Below are positions 1-11,406 of a DNA stretch of 64,000 nucleotides, one piece after another. The notes beneath the pieces were generated by a model that did not search any database, was not told the origin of the DNA, and saw only the letters and a program-made list of their open reading frames with translations. The DNA is from Endothia cerciana. Lineage: Eukaryota > Ascomycota > Sordariomycetes > Diaporthales > Cryphonectriaceae. The stretch covers positions 1 to 64,000 of the forward strand of contig JALRMH010000067.1 in assembly GCA_026119935.1 (NCBI GenBank). The letters run 5' to 3'. Every line of letters begins with the position of its first letter. Position 1 is the first letter of the stretch. A program made the translations under genes and the position numbers.

Positions 1-84
<84 letters not shown>

Positions 85-126
85 CCCCCCCCCCCCCCCG
101 CCCCCCCCCCCCCCCCCCCCCCCCCC
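1..126. repeat. Poly-C tract at window edge
   Basis: The first 126 bases are cytosine apart from single G at 84 and 100. It is not a telomere repeat (no CCCTAA units). It may be a genuine long homopolymer or an assembly or sequencing artefact at a contig edge. Shorter C or G runs of about 10-17 bases recur through the non-coding DNA of this window, so a biological origin is possible. Confidence 0.9.
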
Positions 127-808
127 TTCGAGGCCTGGCACAATACCGCGGGACTTCCTTGGAACCACACTGTCACGGAAAGACCTGTCGTGCGTTGGGC
201 GTGGGTAGAGGGCCACCACGGCTCTTTGGATCGTGGTCATGCGCCCCCCCCCCCCCCATCCCTTTGCCAAACATGGCTAGCCTTCCTCGGAATCCGTTCT
301 GAGTGTGAAAAACGTTCCAACCGACGAGGTCCATAGCTGGTGGCGAGAGCGCGTGAAGGAGAAGGAGGCAAGGGTAGGCTAGGACACATCAATATCCACA
401 CCATATCAAAGCCTCCCACGTTGTTCTGTACCTTGGCCTCTGGCACGGTCACGCTCTGTCACAGTAGGGGCTAATCCCGAGGTGGGCACGGGAGGAGAGC
501 ACGCCTTCAAGAAGATCTTGTCCTCGCGGACAGCCCTATCGGGTCTTTCGTATATTATGCGGAAACCCGACGTGTACGTTCTCAGAATCTAGTACCGTAG
601 CCGCCCCCCACCCCCCTTATTGGATGTCGTCTTGTATATGCGACGAGTGTATCATGATACAGTTCTACCACCCCAGATCCCAGATCCCAAGTCCCGGATG
701 GCTCTCAATTCCGATTCAGACCGCCCCTTGCTTTGGTCAGGGCCGGTCTCAAGCTCGCGCCGACGGCTCGGCTGGCCTGGAGCCTCTTCCTTCCCATCCG
801 CCGTGCTG
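127..808. other. Non-coding stretch, no gene seen
   Basis: No open frame with a recognisable protein or good exon structure was found here. It contains a C14 run at 244-257. The distal part is the 3' flank of the minus-strand metal transporter. Confidence 0.5.
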
Positions 809-3014
809 TCATGCCGCATTGTGCGCCGCAACGCCGGTCTCGCCGTCGTCTTGATGCTTGTTGCGGAACGATCTGAAGACCTCGTTCAGGCTGAACTTCT
901 TCCGTTCGGCATCATACAGGGGCTTGTGCTCCTGGGGCCGGGGAACAGATGGTTAGCAGGAGGTAAAGATCGGGCCGCCGCAGGAACAGGCATACCTCAT
1001 TTATGTCGTGGTAATGCTCGTAGTCGACGTGGACGAAGGCCCGCTCCACGTCGGCGAGGCCCTCCATCTTGCGCTGCAGCGCCTGGCTCACATCGTGCGA
1101 GATCTTGAGCGGCGTGCCCTGGTCCATGATGACGTCCACCTCAACGTAATACTTCTGGCCGGCGTGGTAGGCCCGGCACTGTGGGTGGTTGAATAGCTTG
1201 TGTCAGCCAGGACGTCCGCCCTCGCCCACCCATCTTCATACGACACGGCGGAGTCGGCCAAAGGTTATCGCGGTCATCCCAGGAGGCCTTAGGGGCGGGA
1301 GGAGGAAGGGGGGGCGGGGGGCGGCAACTCACAGTGTCCACCTTCTTGATCTGCGGATCGTGCGTGATCGCCATGTACACCAGCTTGCTGATGAACTCCT
1401 TGGGCGCGGACTTGCCCACGAGCAGCCACACCTGCTCGAAGGCGTTGGACACCCACGAGAACAGGATCAGCAGGGCAATGCACATGGCGCCGATGGGGTC
1501 GAGGTACCACACGAAGCGGTCGCCCACGATAGACATGACCAGACCGAAGACGTTGACGAAGATATCATTCCGGTGGTCGACCTAGCCGGGGGGGGGGGGT
1601 CCAATGTGTCAGCAGGATACAGGGACTTGGGTGACCGTGTTGTGCGGATCTTGTGCGTATTGCTGCCCTGGGACCTAACTTACGAAGAAGACATGGACGG
1701 AGGGATATTTCCTCAAGAAGAAGCAGTAGATCATGAGGGTGGTTTTGGCGCCAACTGCGTACATATGTCAATCTCGGGCCTGTCCGGTGGGAGCGACTGG
1801 CGCTCGGGCTTACTGGCACATCCGACGCAGACCAGAGGGACGATCTTCAGAGGCTCGTCCGTCCTGGCGCCATCGCCAAGAGCTCTGCCTGATTCGACCT
1901 GGGAAAGCACATCAGGTCAGCGGGGCGAGACGCCTTCGGACTTATACAATGGAGGGACCCACCAGGAGTTCTATGGCGACTGTCGTCATCAGAGCACAGA
2001 AGAGAATGATGCCGATGGTCTCGATTCTGGTCCGGCCGACAGGATACTTGTAGACGCTGGGACGCGCCGCCATCCTTGACGTCGTGAACATGACAAACGA
2101 GGAGATGAGGTCCATGAAGGCATCGGCTGCTGTCGCGAAGAGGGACAGCGACCCTGTGGAGACGGCGGCGTAAAGCTGGATACAGAAGAGACAGAAGTTG
2201 ACAACGAAGGACGCGTTCACGGCAAACTTGATCCTGGGCCCCATCTTGACCTCCTCGGCGACGGCGAGGCGCTCTTCGTCGCCCGCGCCCAGGAACTGGT
2301 CGATGAGCTCGTTCTGGCGGGTGTAGTACTTCCTGAGCTTCCTCTTGTTGCCGTGGGGGTACTCCTTCTTCATCTGCCCCTTGGTGACATCGTCCCTCCT
2401 GTGGCGTTCAAAGCCCATGGGGTCTAGATTCGGCTCCACAGCCGTGTCATTGGTGGACGCCGGGCCGACATGGTCGTAAGCCTCTCTCTTTCCTGGAGAG
2501 GTTGACGACGAGTTATCACTGCCACCCGCCCTCTCATCAACGGCCAGATCGGAGGCGGGCTGCCTGCCCTGAGGCGAGCCTGCTATGGATGAGGCTTGTA
2601 TTGCTCCATCACCACTGCCGACTGTACTCAGAGAAAATGAAACACCAAGTGTCAGCCAATGGCATTATGCTCAAGGTCAGAGCAGATAGAAGGACCTGGG
2701 ATCGGCCGGATTCTGCCAAGTGATGAATGTTCGGTACAGCCTGAGTGGCCGGGACATGGAGATGGGAATGCGACCGCTGAGCGAGGCAGACCACCCCCCC
2801 CCCCCCGACCCCCAAACACACACAAGGGAAAGAGAAGAGGAGGCAGGAGAAGGAAATGGAACTTCGAAGACGGCCAATGTACGCCTTTCTGATCGATATC
2901 TCTTCTGCGGGTGGAGATGAAGAGGGTGGGGAGTGCCATTGGAGAATTATACATACCACGTGTTTCTGGCGAACCTGACCCTTGAGCCTGATTTGCTGAG
3001 GACATCTTGAGCAT
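809..3014 (-). CDS. Cation diffusion facilitator, Mn-type (MTP/CDF) metal transporter
   Basis: Membrane transporter that exports or compartmentalises divalent cations, probably Mn2+. A multi-exon minus-strand gene. I choose the ATG at 3014 because exon 1 (MLKMSSANQAQG...) ends at a GTATGT donor near 2957 and joins a disordered N-terminal exon (about 2620-1942) after a CAG acceptor. Transmembrane segments follow. TM2 carries DAFMD and TM5 carries DHRND, so both sites have the DxxxD form typical of the Mn/Fe-like CDF group rather than the HxxxD of zinc members. The cytosolic C-terminal domain is recognisable by YEHYHDINEEHKPLY, followed by a short charged tail and a TGA at 811-809. At least five introns are inferred; the one spanning about 1588-1599 holds a G homopolymer. 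Exon 1 and the exact junctions are the least certain part; the family assignment is firm. Confidence 0.88.
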
Positions 3015-6000
3015 GCTTCTCGCAACACAAACACTGACTCCAGGAGACTCTTAAACATCTGGTAACGGGGGCTGTTCGAGGAATCTTCTTCTCTTCTTCT
3101 TTTGTGAGGAGAGTGAAGGGGAATGAGCGTCGATTATAAGAGATAGACCCAGGAATTCAAAAGGGCTCCTGAGGGGTTGGGTAATACACCGATTCTAGAC
3201 TCGACTCGCTCAAAGAAAAGCCTTCTCAGCACCCCTGTGTATCACTAAAAGGCGTGTTTCCGTTAACAGGACCGGACCAGGGCAGCGAGATGTGTGAGGA
3301 GGACGGAGCTTTGCGGCCAATGATGCCCCCCTCCTTCTCGCCAGGGCTGCTCGGTCTCGGTCACGGTATGGCGGGCGGCGTGTAAGATGACAGGCCCATG
3401 ACCAACACGAGCGAGGCAGCGAGCGAGCAAGCGAGCAGCCCCGCCAGCATGGGCTGCCAGGAACCAGCACCACGATCGCCAGGAGACGAGCCGAGAGGGA
3501 GGGCTAATCGTCAGGCACAGGCGCGGCGCCGTGTCAAAGTTCGGGCGTGCGGAACACAGATAAGACAGGGTGAGGCCTCTTCAGACGATCAGATGTTGGG
3601 ACGACAGATATTGGAGGTCGGGAGGCCGTCCTGGCTGACGAGCAGTCGTGCGGTCGAAAAGTGGCCAGGGAACGGCCCACCAAGGGTTGCTTGGCGGCCA
3701 TGACGTCCGGAAGTCGTAGCCGGGCGAGGCAGGTTGAAACGAGGGACCCAGAAGGCTAGATGATGGTCCGTGGGGCCTCTGTCTAGCATCAGGCTCGGTC
3801 TCGCTACCCTCGTCCTGACCAGTCTATGGCTGGCCTTGGTAGGGGCGAGGACTTCTAAGTCATGGAAACGAATAAGCCTGTTGTCGCAGCAGCCCGCCTC
3901 CCAAGCCAGGTCAAGACTAAGCTTGGGTGGGTTACCAATGTGGTTATCGTCACCCCGTGGAGTGTCTATGACCCAGCGGTAGAACCCAAGCATCCAGACA
4001 GCCATGTAAAACGTGCTCTGGGTATACAACACACGCTGGGGAAGCTCGCATGCAGGATATACCGTGGACGACAGAAGAGTCAGGCAATTAATCGCCCGCG
4101 GCCCCAGTAGTTCTTGGGTCAAGATCACCAGTGCCCGGTGACGACAGCAAGAGGCAAGGAGCAGAGTCTTATAAGGATGTCCTAGAACAACACTGTAGCG
4201 CTGGGAAGGGGAGTACCTGGCTCCGGGTAATGTGCGATTCGAGGCCCTGAACGAAGCTGTTCAGAGTCCTCTGCCCGGTCCCAGGGCGGCCACATCCTTC
4301 AGGGAATTGTGTGCCTGTGCGTCAACAGTTCGAGTCAATTGATGGGATGGGCGTCTGGAACAGGTGTGTGTTGCGTTCTGTGGTGTCAAGCAGGTTTTTG
4401 CTGTACCTAGCACCTAGGGACTACACTCAGTACACCGTAGTTGATAGTGGGGGAGACATGCTGACGGGAGGCAGCAGCTGCAGTGGTCCCCGCCCAGTGT
4501 GGGGTGCTGTAGCTTACTGCATGCATGGTGAGCACTGCTGCGGTGCTGTGGGCCACAGCAGGTCTGACACTGGTGGGCCCGGGCACGCTTGGTCTAGCGT
4601 CGCCGCATCCACGCCCTGGCCCTACCTTGTTTCAACCTCACTCAACAAACCACGGCACATCTTGGCATCTCTTTTCCCCTTCTCCCTGTTGCGGTGCCTT
4701 CCCTGCCTCAGATCTCGCCGCCCTCTACCTCCCTGGTCTCAACTCTGTCTGTTGGTACTGAAACATTCATGCAGCAGTCCATATCTCGGTCTCTGTGCCA
4801 CGGATGGCGGGAAGAGGCGTATGATCGCTGTCTGTGCTGACTGATCGTGCTTCAGACTGGGCCAGCCTCAAACCGCTGGGACAACCACCTCTGCTTGTCC
4901 TGCCACGGAAAATACCATGCATAAACCTGTCCACCCGGGGCTGAGATGCCCTTTCCAGGTGTGGCGCAACCTCTCACGGAACATGTTGGCAGGTGGCTAC
5001 ATGATATGGAGACCTGAGGGATTTCACAAGAGGTTTGGGAAGCCCGGATCGCCACATCCGCCAAGCTGTGCTTCCAGCCTGGTCGAACACCTCCGATACC
5101 TTGGCTTGGCAGACCCCGTCCTCTACGATGCCTCTCCCAGGCCATCAAAAAAAAAATTTTTATTTTTTTTTATTTTACAGACCTCACGCAGCCGCGCCGC
5201 GTGGCCCTTGGGTCCTGCCCTGGACTGCTGAGTTCCTCAACACAGGAGTTTTTCAGTCACTATGCGGCGAAGGCCTCGTGGATGGCAGGGCAGTCAGTCC
5301 CGATGACTCCCAGGGCCGGTCAACGATGGGTTGGATGTGGCAGATATCCTCTGGTCAAGTGGCTATCGGTTAGAGCTGTGGGAAGGTTCAACTTCCATAG
5401 GCAGTATCAGCCCTCAAAGACAGTGTTTCTTTGCCAAACGGGCCCTGTTTCACCACAAATTTCGGTTGCCAACGCGGAAACAACCTAGGTTCGGCCTCAC
5501 GAGTGTGGGCCAATGCAAGTCCCCCCGTAGCGGAGGATCTCGCGTGGACAATATCTGTGGCAACTGCCGGGCATGACGTAAGTTTGACGACGGCGTTCTT
5601 GGGCTATATCATCTCTCGGTGGCGGTGCAAGAGATCTCCATTATTATCCCTCCCTCACTGGTAGGGACTCCATTCGCCGCAAGAGCTGCTTACTACTGCC
5701 GGGGTGGGTCGGGAGTCTGGATATCGGATCTGGTCGTTCACCCACAATGAAATAAGGCTGAACCAAGCTGGAAGCTGCTATTCCTCCTGCGTCGGCTTTG
5801 GCCCAGGAATCTGTGATACCTCCGACAGCCCCTCTACAGAACATGTCCGGACCGCGCGCGGGAGCAAAAAGTAATTGGTTCTGACCGCTTGCCCTCGCGC
5901 AAACCAGAAACGTTGGTGCTAAGCTGTGCATCACTGCCATTCCAGTATCGCCGATCTGCTGCCCCGGCGACTGCTTCAAGATGGTCGTAGCATCTCAGGC

Positions 6001-7344
6001 TTGTTCCTACTTCCCACCTGCCGTGGAGGCTCGAGCCTTGGAAGATCCTTCAGGGTGTTCTTCGCCTCGGATCATTTTGGTATTGGTGGCCTTCGAGAAC
6101 ACCGTGGGGCTGCGAAAGGCTGCTCGCGTCTGGCTGTTTCCGACCGCCTTTGGGAGCACGTCCGCCAGCGCCTGGAGAGGACCGGCCTCCCCAAGCCCCC
6201 GGCAGCGGCACAGCAGGCGATCCCCGGGGGTGGGGGGGGGGGGGCCAAGCCGCGCCCTTCCGACAGTGCACTAAGGCCTCCGAGATGGGGCCAGGCTCGC
6301 GGACTCTCCGGATATTGATGTGGGGACCGGCCCGCCAGCCGACGACTACGATGCTTCGACGCGCGGGAGCTGTACGTAGCACAGCTGCGTTGCCGACTGC
6401 TCCGCAGAGGGCCTTGGTCAGAATATCGCCGGTGCTTTTTCGGTTAGAGCCGTGCTAGAAGTGAACCTTCTTGGTAGACCGACGTGGGTCGGGCGTCACG
6501 ACGGAGGGAGATATAATCTTCCATCAGTTACCTTCCTGGTCGGCGCCCCAAGAAAAGAGTCCGTTTCCCTTGGCTCTGGGGCTTTGTACTGCAGAGTTCC
6601 AACATTGGCCTCACGCTTCAGGGCAGGAGATCAGCGGTTATGTCACGATGGACGAGCAGGGAAGCACAGCGGGTGCGATGCAGAGCATCTCGAGCATTGC
6701 GATGCCGAGGTGGGCACAATCATCCTTCATTTGAGGAGGCCAGAGGCTAGACGGCCAGGGGCGAGTCACCTCCACAAGCACGAACCCAGACTCTTTACGA
6801 GTTTCCGAGGCTCGGGGTGACCACAAGTAAGGCCAAATGCTGAATGTGTCGGTCATATGCAAAACTAAACGCATGTTGGAATGTTCTTGACCTGTGGAAA
6901 GAGCTTGTCTTTGTTTTCTCCTACGTCTTTCTTTTTCCTTTTTCTTTTTTTTTGGGGGGGGGGGGGGGAAGGGCATGACGTCCAGCGGACTTTGTGCTCG
7001 GCGACAAAGACCTCCGTTGACATTCAGCAGCCGCTCTTGACAATGCATCTGAACGGATCCGGACATCGAGAGAATGACAATGGCCAACTTGGAGGTGCGC
7101 AGGTGGGATCGCGGTCGCCGTGTGAACAAAGGACGGCCGGAATGAGCTGCGACAGATGAGCATCTCAGCCGGAATGATGAAAATGTAGACATCCCACCTC
7201 ATCATTCAAAGACCCCCCAGACGCCCCCGCAGGTTCTGAACCGTCTGTACTCACCTCATCGCACGCCCGGTACATCAGCATTATTTTTCCATCACTTTGA
7301 CCGAACGAGACTTGTTGTTAGGCGCTATCCTCTGCAACTCCACC
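3015..7344. other. 4.3 kb region without a recognisable gene
   Basis: Several open frames of 70-180 codons occur on both strands, but none shows a known domain, family motif or coherent intron-exon structure. Homopolymer runs lie at about 2796-2808 (just inside the neighbouring gene), 6229-6243 (G) and 6953-6968 (G, next to a T-rich run), plus a short A/T run near 5150-5175. It could contain lncRNA, lineage-specific genes or decayed transposon sequence, but nothing supports a specific call. Confidence 0.5.
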
Positions 7345-8845
7345 ATGGCCGCGGGTCCTAGCGAACATAAAGTCCCTCTCGTCACGCAGGACGATGTCGA
7401 CGCAAGGAGTGCAGCCGGCACACGTGACAGCCAGTACGAGGTGGTCCGGGAGCTCGCCGCGGAGGTCCACCTGCTCCGACGCCGGGCCGACGGCGCCGAG
7501 TTCCTGGGAACCCCGGGGGACATGGAGGAGACGGCACCGGAGCTGAACGATCTGCTGAAGCGGGGCACGGGCCGGGCGGTGGCGGCGCTGCTCAGCCACC
7601 CGAGCCTGGTCAGCTACGCCGGGGAGGTCCGGGCGGACGTCTCCCACGGGAGGACGGCGGAGGCCCGCACGTTCTCGGCGTGGGACTACTGCGACGCGGG
7701 CTCCCTGGAGACCCTGCTGGAGGAGTCGACGCGCCCGACCCAGACGTGCAGCGCCACGGGAAGCGTCCGGGGGTGGCTCCCGGAGAGCCTGTGCTGGCAC
7801 GTGATGATCAGCCTGCTGAGCGCACTGGCGTGGATGCACGAGGGCCATGTGGAAGTGGACGTTGTCGAAGACGTGGCCACGACACCGCGGCGGGGGACCC
7901 GACACTACACTGCCGAGGACCGGGGGCACGAGGACTGGATGCCGGTCCTCCATCGGTACATCGTGCCGGGCAACATCTTCTTCCAGCAGCCCAGGGGCAT
8001 CGAGACGTACGGGCTGTGCAAGCTGGGCAATTATAGCAGGGTCTTCGTGTCCGGACACGTCAATGACCGGTCCGGCGGGCACGTGGTGTGCTCGGAGGAT
8101 GGCCGAAGCGGCATGGCGCAGGTCCGGCGCGACATGGCCACGGACAACATCTACACGATCCCCAAGGTAAGTGACACTGATCAGGCCAGATCCCCCCGGC
8201 GAGCCCCCTCAGCAGGAGCAGCAGCAGCAGCAGACTGATGGTAGACGTGGGCGGATGCAGGGTAGAAGACCGTACTTCAAGGGCACGGAGGTCTTCCACG
8301 TCGGGGCGATCCTGTACCAGATGATGACCAGACAGATACTGCCCGACAGGGAGGAGTGCACCATGCACGGCTGCGGCGTGCGGCACTGGATCGATCAGAG
8401 CAGCAGGCCATGCGTGTTCTCCGAGAGCGGCGCCATATTCAACCTTAGAGAGAAGACGGATCCGCTGATAGGCGTATACACATCGGAGCTGGTGACATGC
8501 GTGAGAGACCTGCTGCTGTCGGCATACCGCGCCGACGCGCACGCCCCTACCATCCTGCGCGGGGCCAAGGCAGGGTACCTGCAGTGGAGGGACGACACGG
8601 ACGCGGGCGCGGGCTATCGGGACCTCTGGGACGACATGATGGTGCGCCAGCAGAACAAGAAGAGGAGGGACGGCGTGCAGGGTGCTATAGCGCACGCGCA
8701 GAGCGGGCCCAACGCTGTGGATTTCGTCCAGCTGGCCGTGGACGCGCAGGAAGCCGTGGCGGCTGCCGTGGCGAACGCGCGGGACGACAACGACGAGGCA
8801 GAGAACGCGGTCTGGGCGGCGAGGCTCGAGAGCCTGCGAACCTAA
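7345..8845 (+). CDS. Protein kinase-like fold protein, predicted pseudokinase
   Basis: A 468-aa protein in two exons: 7345-8166 and 8261-8845. The intron (8167-8260) begins GTAAGT, ends ATGCAG and contains a CAG run near 8215-8233. The start is the CACCATGG context at 7345. The kinase fold shows in a hinge-like segment (FSAWDYCDAGSLETLL, about residues 112-127), an alphaE-like helix ending in ALAWMHEG, and then HRYIVPGNIFF at about residue 203, where active kinases have HRDxKPxN. The Mg-binding DFG position reads LGNYS (N229). Both catalytic aspartates are therefore replaced while the loop Asn is kept. An FxxGAILYQMM segment resembles helix F. I infer a catalytically dead kinase fold, perhaps a scaffold or regulator. 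No close named homologue is recognised. Confidence 0.75.
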
Positions 8846-9655
8846 CGTCAAGGCGGGCGGATGATGTTTTCTTTTCGTTTCTTTTTTCTTTTCTTCTTCC
8901 TTCCCCTTCCTTTCTCTTCATCTTGGACTCAAGATAGGGGTATACAGCCTTGGTACAATATCTCATACCACACCTATCAGCTGCTGACAATCTGGGCCTG
9001 TAAGCTTGTGAGGCATGGGTGGTGTTGTTTGGTGATGATGGTGGTAAAAGATGCGGTTGGACGAAGGGAAGCAGGGGGGTGCGCCAGGTGACATCAGTGC
9101 CTAATTTCCGCGCTGCAGCCCGGTCTGCCAATGTATGTTAAAAGCCCGTCCATGGTACTACGCACACCACCAATAATGCGACAGCCACCACGTACTTACT
9201 TCTCACTTCACATGTGTGCCCTGACGATGGGCTGACGACGGCCTACATTTCGTGTGACGATCCCACGTCGCTCCCCTCGAGCCCGCACCGCTGACACTTG
9301 CTTGTCTACCTGACCTCCGCTTTCCCGTTTCCCGCCGACGACCAGACCCGCACCAGTCCCATACGACCGCGAGCAAGCTAGCTATCCAGACCGAGGGGGG
9401 GGGGGCTCCTCGCATAAGCTATCCTGCCGACCGACGAAGAGCTGGCAACACCCGAGTGCGCGCGCACGCCTCAAGGCCAAACAAGAAGCCGAGATACTCA
9501 CATACTCACCCTCTCACCCTCTCTGTCTCTCTGTCTCTCTGTCTCTCTGTCTCTCTGTCTCTTCTGTCCCTCTGTCCCTCTGTCCCTCTGTGCACCCGGG
9601 ACAGCCCTGCGACATCCCACGAACCCCACGAACCCCACGAGGGCCCCCACGAGCC
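8846..9655. promoter_or_regulatory. Intergenic region and 5' UTR of Roadblock gene, with pyrimidine repeat
   Basis: No gene is visible. From about 9512 to 9592 there is an imperfect CTCTCTGT/CCCTCTGT tandem repeat directly upstream of the next start codon, with a further block of repeated CGAACCCCA-like units at about 9617-9640. Pyrimidine-rich tracts near the transcription start are common in filamentous fungi, so this is probably core promoter and 5' UTR. A G10 run lies near 9394-9403. Confidence 0.5.
9512..9592 (+). repeat. CTCTCTGT-type tandem repeat
   Basis: About five copies of an octamer CTCTCTGT followed by degenerate CCCTCTGT units, on the plus strand, 60-140 bp before the ATG at 9656. 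It lies in the probable 5' UTR or promoter. Confidence 0.85.
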
Positions 9656-10573
9656 ATGGCCGGCCGCCCGCCGCCGCTCCTCCTCACCAAGCGCCTGACC
9701 TCCTTCCTCCACCTCAACCTCTCCGCCCAGATCACCACTCTCCTCCTGCTCACGCCGGACGGCAAGCTCCTCGCCTACGCCTCCAGCCCGCCCATACCCG
9801 TCGCCACCCTGCGCACCCACGGCACCGTCGCCGCCTCCCTCTACGCCATCCACAGCAGCGGCACCGACCGGGAGACCATCAGCGGCGCGCTGGGGCCGGG
9901 CAACGGCAGCGGCAGCGGCAGCGGCAGGCGGGGGGAGAGGATACCGGGCCACCAGAGGGATGGCCCGCTGGCGGTGACCATCCAGCTGGAGACCGGCGTC
10001 GTGCTGGTCATAAGGCGGCTGCGCTGCGGGATGCTCTTCATCTGCATGGGCCCTCCCGACAGCAGGCCGCAGGCACAACAGACCCAGCAGCAGCAGCAGC
10101 ACCACCAGCAGCAGCAGCACCACCAGCAGCAGCAGCACCACCAGCAGCAGCAGCACCACCAGCAGCAGCAGCACCACCAGCAGCAGCAGCACCACCAGCA
10201 GCAGCAGCACCACCACCAGCAGCAGCAACATCAATCATCATCATCACAGCACTATACACAGCCCCCGTCAGGGGCGATACAGGCCACCTCCAGCGCCCCC
10301 GCAGCCCGCGAGGCTACCAACGGCCTCCACACGCCGTCCGCGAGCCCCCCGCCGCCCCCGCCGCACGCCGCGCCCAACCTCGGCTCCCCCTCCGACGTCG
10401 CCAGCGTCCTCAGCGCTGCGACCGCCCAGACCACCGCAAGCTCCGTCATGTTCGGCGCCGGCACGGCGGGCGTCATGGCCGCCAGGAGGCACGCCGAGGA
10501 GCTGGCCCGGTGGCTGGACGACAGGCTGGGCGCGCTGGAGCTGCCGGCCGACGGGCTGAGTGGGGTGGTGTGA
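9656..10573 (+). CDS. Roadblock/LC7-like domain protein with His/Gln repeat insert
   Basis: A 305-aa single-exon protein. Residues about 1-140 resemble a Roadblock/LC7 (profilin-like) fold: hydrophobic helix, then LLLLTPDGKLLAYAS, a central helix (GTVAASLYAIH), and strands LAVTIQLETGVVLVIRR and GMLFICMGP. This layout fits LAMTOR2 or dynein-light-chain type Roadblock proteins that scaffold small GTPases on endosome or vacuole membranes; the LAMTOR2-like role is inference. Residues about 144-195 are a tandem HHQQQQ repeat, then a low-complexity linker. A C-terminal helix (RRHAEELARWLDDRLGAL) may complete the domain. The insert splits the fold, which is unusual. ATG 9656 has a good context (GCCATGG). 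Confidence 0.72.
   Translation: MAGRPPPLLLTKRLTSFLHLNLSAQITTLLLLTPDGKLLAYASSPPIPVATLRTHGTVAASLYAIHSSGTDRETISGALGPGNGSGSGSGRRGERIPGHQRDGPLAVTIQLETGVVLVIRRLRCGMLFICMGPPDSRPQAQQTQQQQQHHQQQQHHQQQQHHQQQQHHQQQQHHQQQQHHQQQQHHHQQQQHQSSSSQHYTQPPSGAIQATSSAPAAREATNGLHTPSASPPPPPPHAAPNLGSPSDVASVLSAATAQTTASSVMFGAGTAGVMAARRHAEELARWLDDRLGALELPADGLSGVV
10085..10232 (+). repeat. In-frame 18-bp CAG/CAC minisatellite (HHQQQQ units)
   Basis: About seven near-identical copies of an 18-bp unit (four CAG, two CAC codons) inside the Roadblock-like gene, the last copy with an extra CAC. The unit length is a multiple of three, so copy-number changes keep the frame. The antisense strand is also open across it, which is a by-product of the repeat. 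Confidence 0.93.
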
Positions 10574-11406
10574 TGCCGCCTCCCTCAGCGCGAGGGACGG
10601 GCGGGCGGGCGGGCGGGCGGGCAGGCAGACTGGAGCCTTGTGGGTGGTGTTTGATAGGTGCTCCGCGGTCATACAGACCTGTCCTGTGCCGGTCGGTCGG
10701 TCGGTGAATTCCATATCTGAGAGTGGTTCTTCGGGGCCCCGGTCCCACAACGAAGACGGCTCTGCCCGCGTGGACGGCGCGCTACAAAGTTCGGCCCGTA
10801 ACCCAGGAGGTAGGCGGCCCAGGGGCAAATCGTGAGACCAGGACAAGAGGCGATAGCATGCGGGCTGGCATACCGAGTGGGTGCACAGGCAGAGTTCCCT
10901 TCACACCGCTTCTCGCGTGGGTGGTATGCCGAATTGGGCCCGACTGGGCCTGGGCTCTGCGCGGCAGGAGTGATTATGGAGGCAGGTCTCCGGTTGACAG
11001 TGCGAGAGCAGAGACGTATTCTGTGAACGGGGTGTGCGAGGCCGGCCCGCTGTATGGGGTCTCTCGAGCTGGTAAGGTGTCCAGGCGGTGAACTGTATTA
11101 TAATTTTAAGGTAGATCAAGTATATGCTCCAAGCTGCCCCCCCCCCCCCGGCCAAAAGAAAAAAAAAAATTTGCTTCGTGCCGCCAACGTGTGAGGGCTG
11201 CCTATCTGGTTCGAGCCGACCTCCTTTCCAAAACCCAACAGTGCGCAAGGCTTCCCTGCTGGGGTGTACAGTAACCAAGACTCAGAGCCCTGCTGAAGAA
11301 GCCTGTTGCCGTTCAGACAGCCACATCTGAAGAGATCATGTTGTCCCCTTGGGGTCTACCAAGGCCGGGATATAGGGTCGTGGCCACAGCGCGCGCCTTG
11401 TCCTGT
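10574..11406. other. Intergenic, convergent 3' flanks
   Basis: Sits between two convergent genes. It contains GCGGGCGG repeats at about 10597-10620, a C10 run near 11139-11149 next to A9, and no supportable gene. Confidence 0.5.

Noticed and set aside
1..126. Telomeric origin of the poly-C edge
   Set aside because: No TTAGGG/CCCTAA units; the tract is homopolymeric.
9506..10234. Long antisense ORF (242 codons) rich in Leu/Val opposite the Roadblock gene
   Set aside because: Produced by the CAG/CAC repeat being open on both strands and by pyrimidine repeats; no domain, and the sense strand has a folded-domain sequence.
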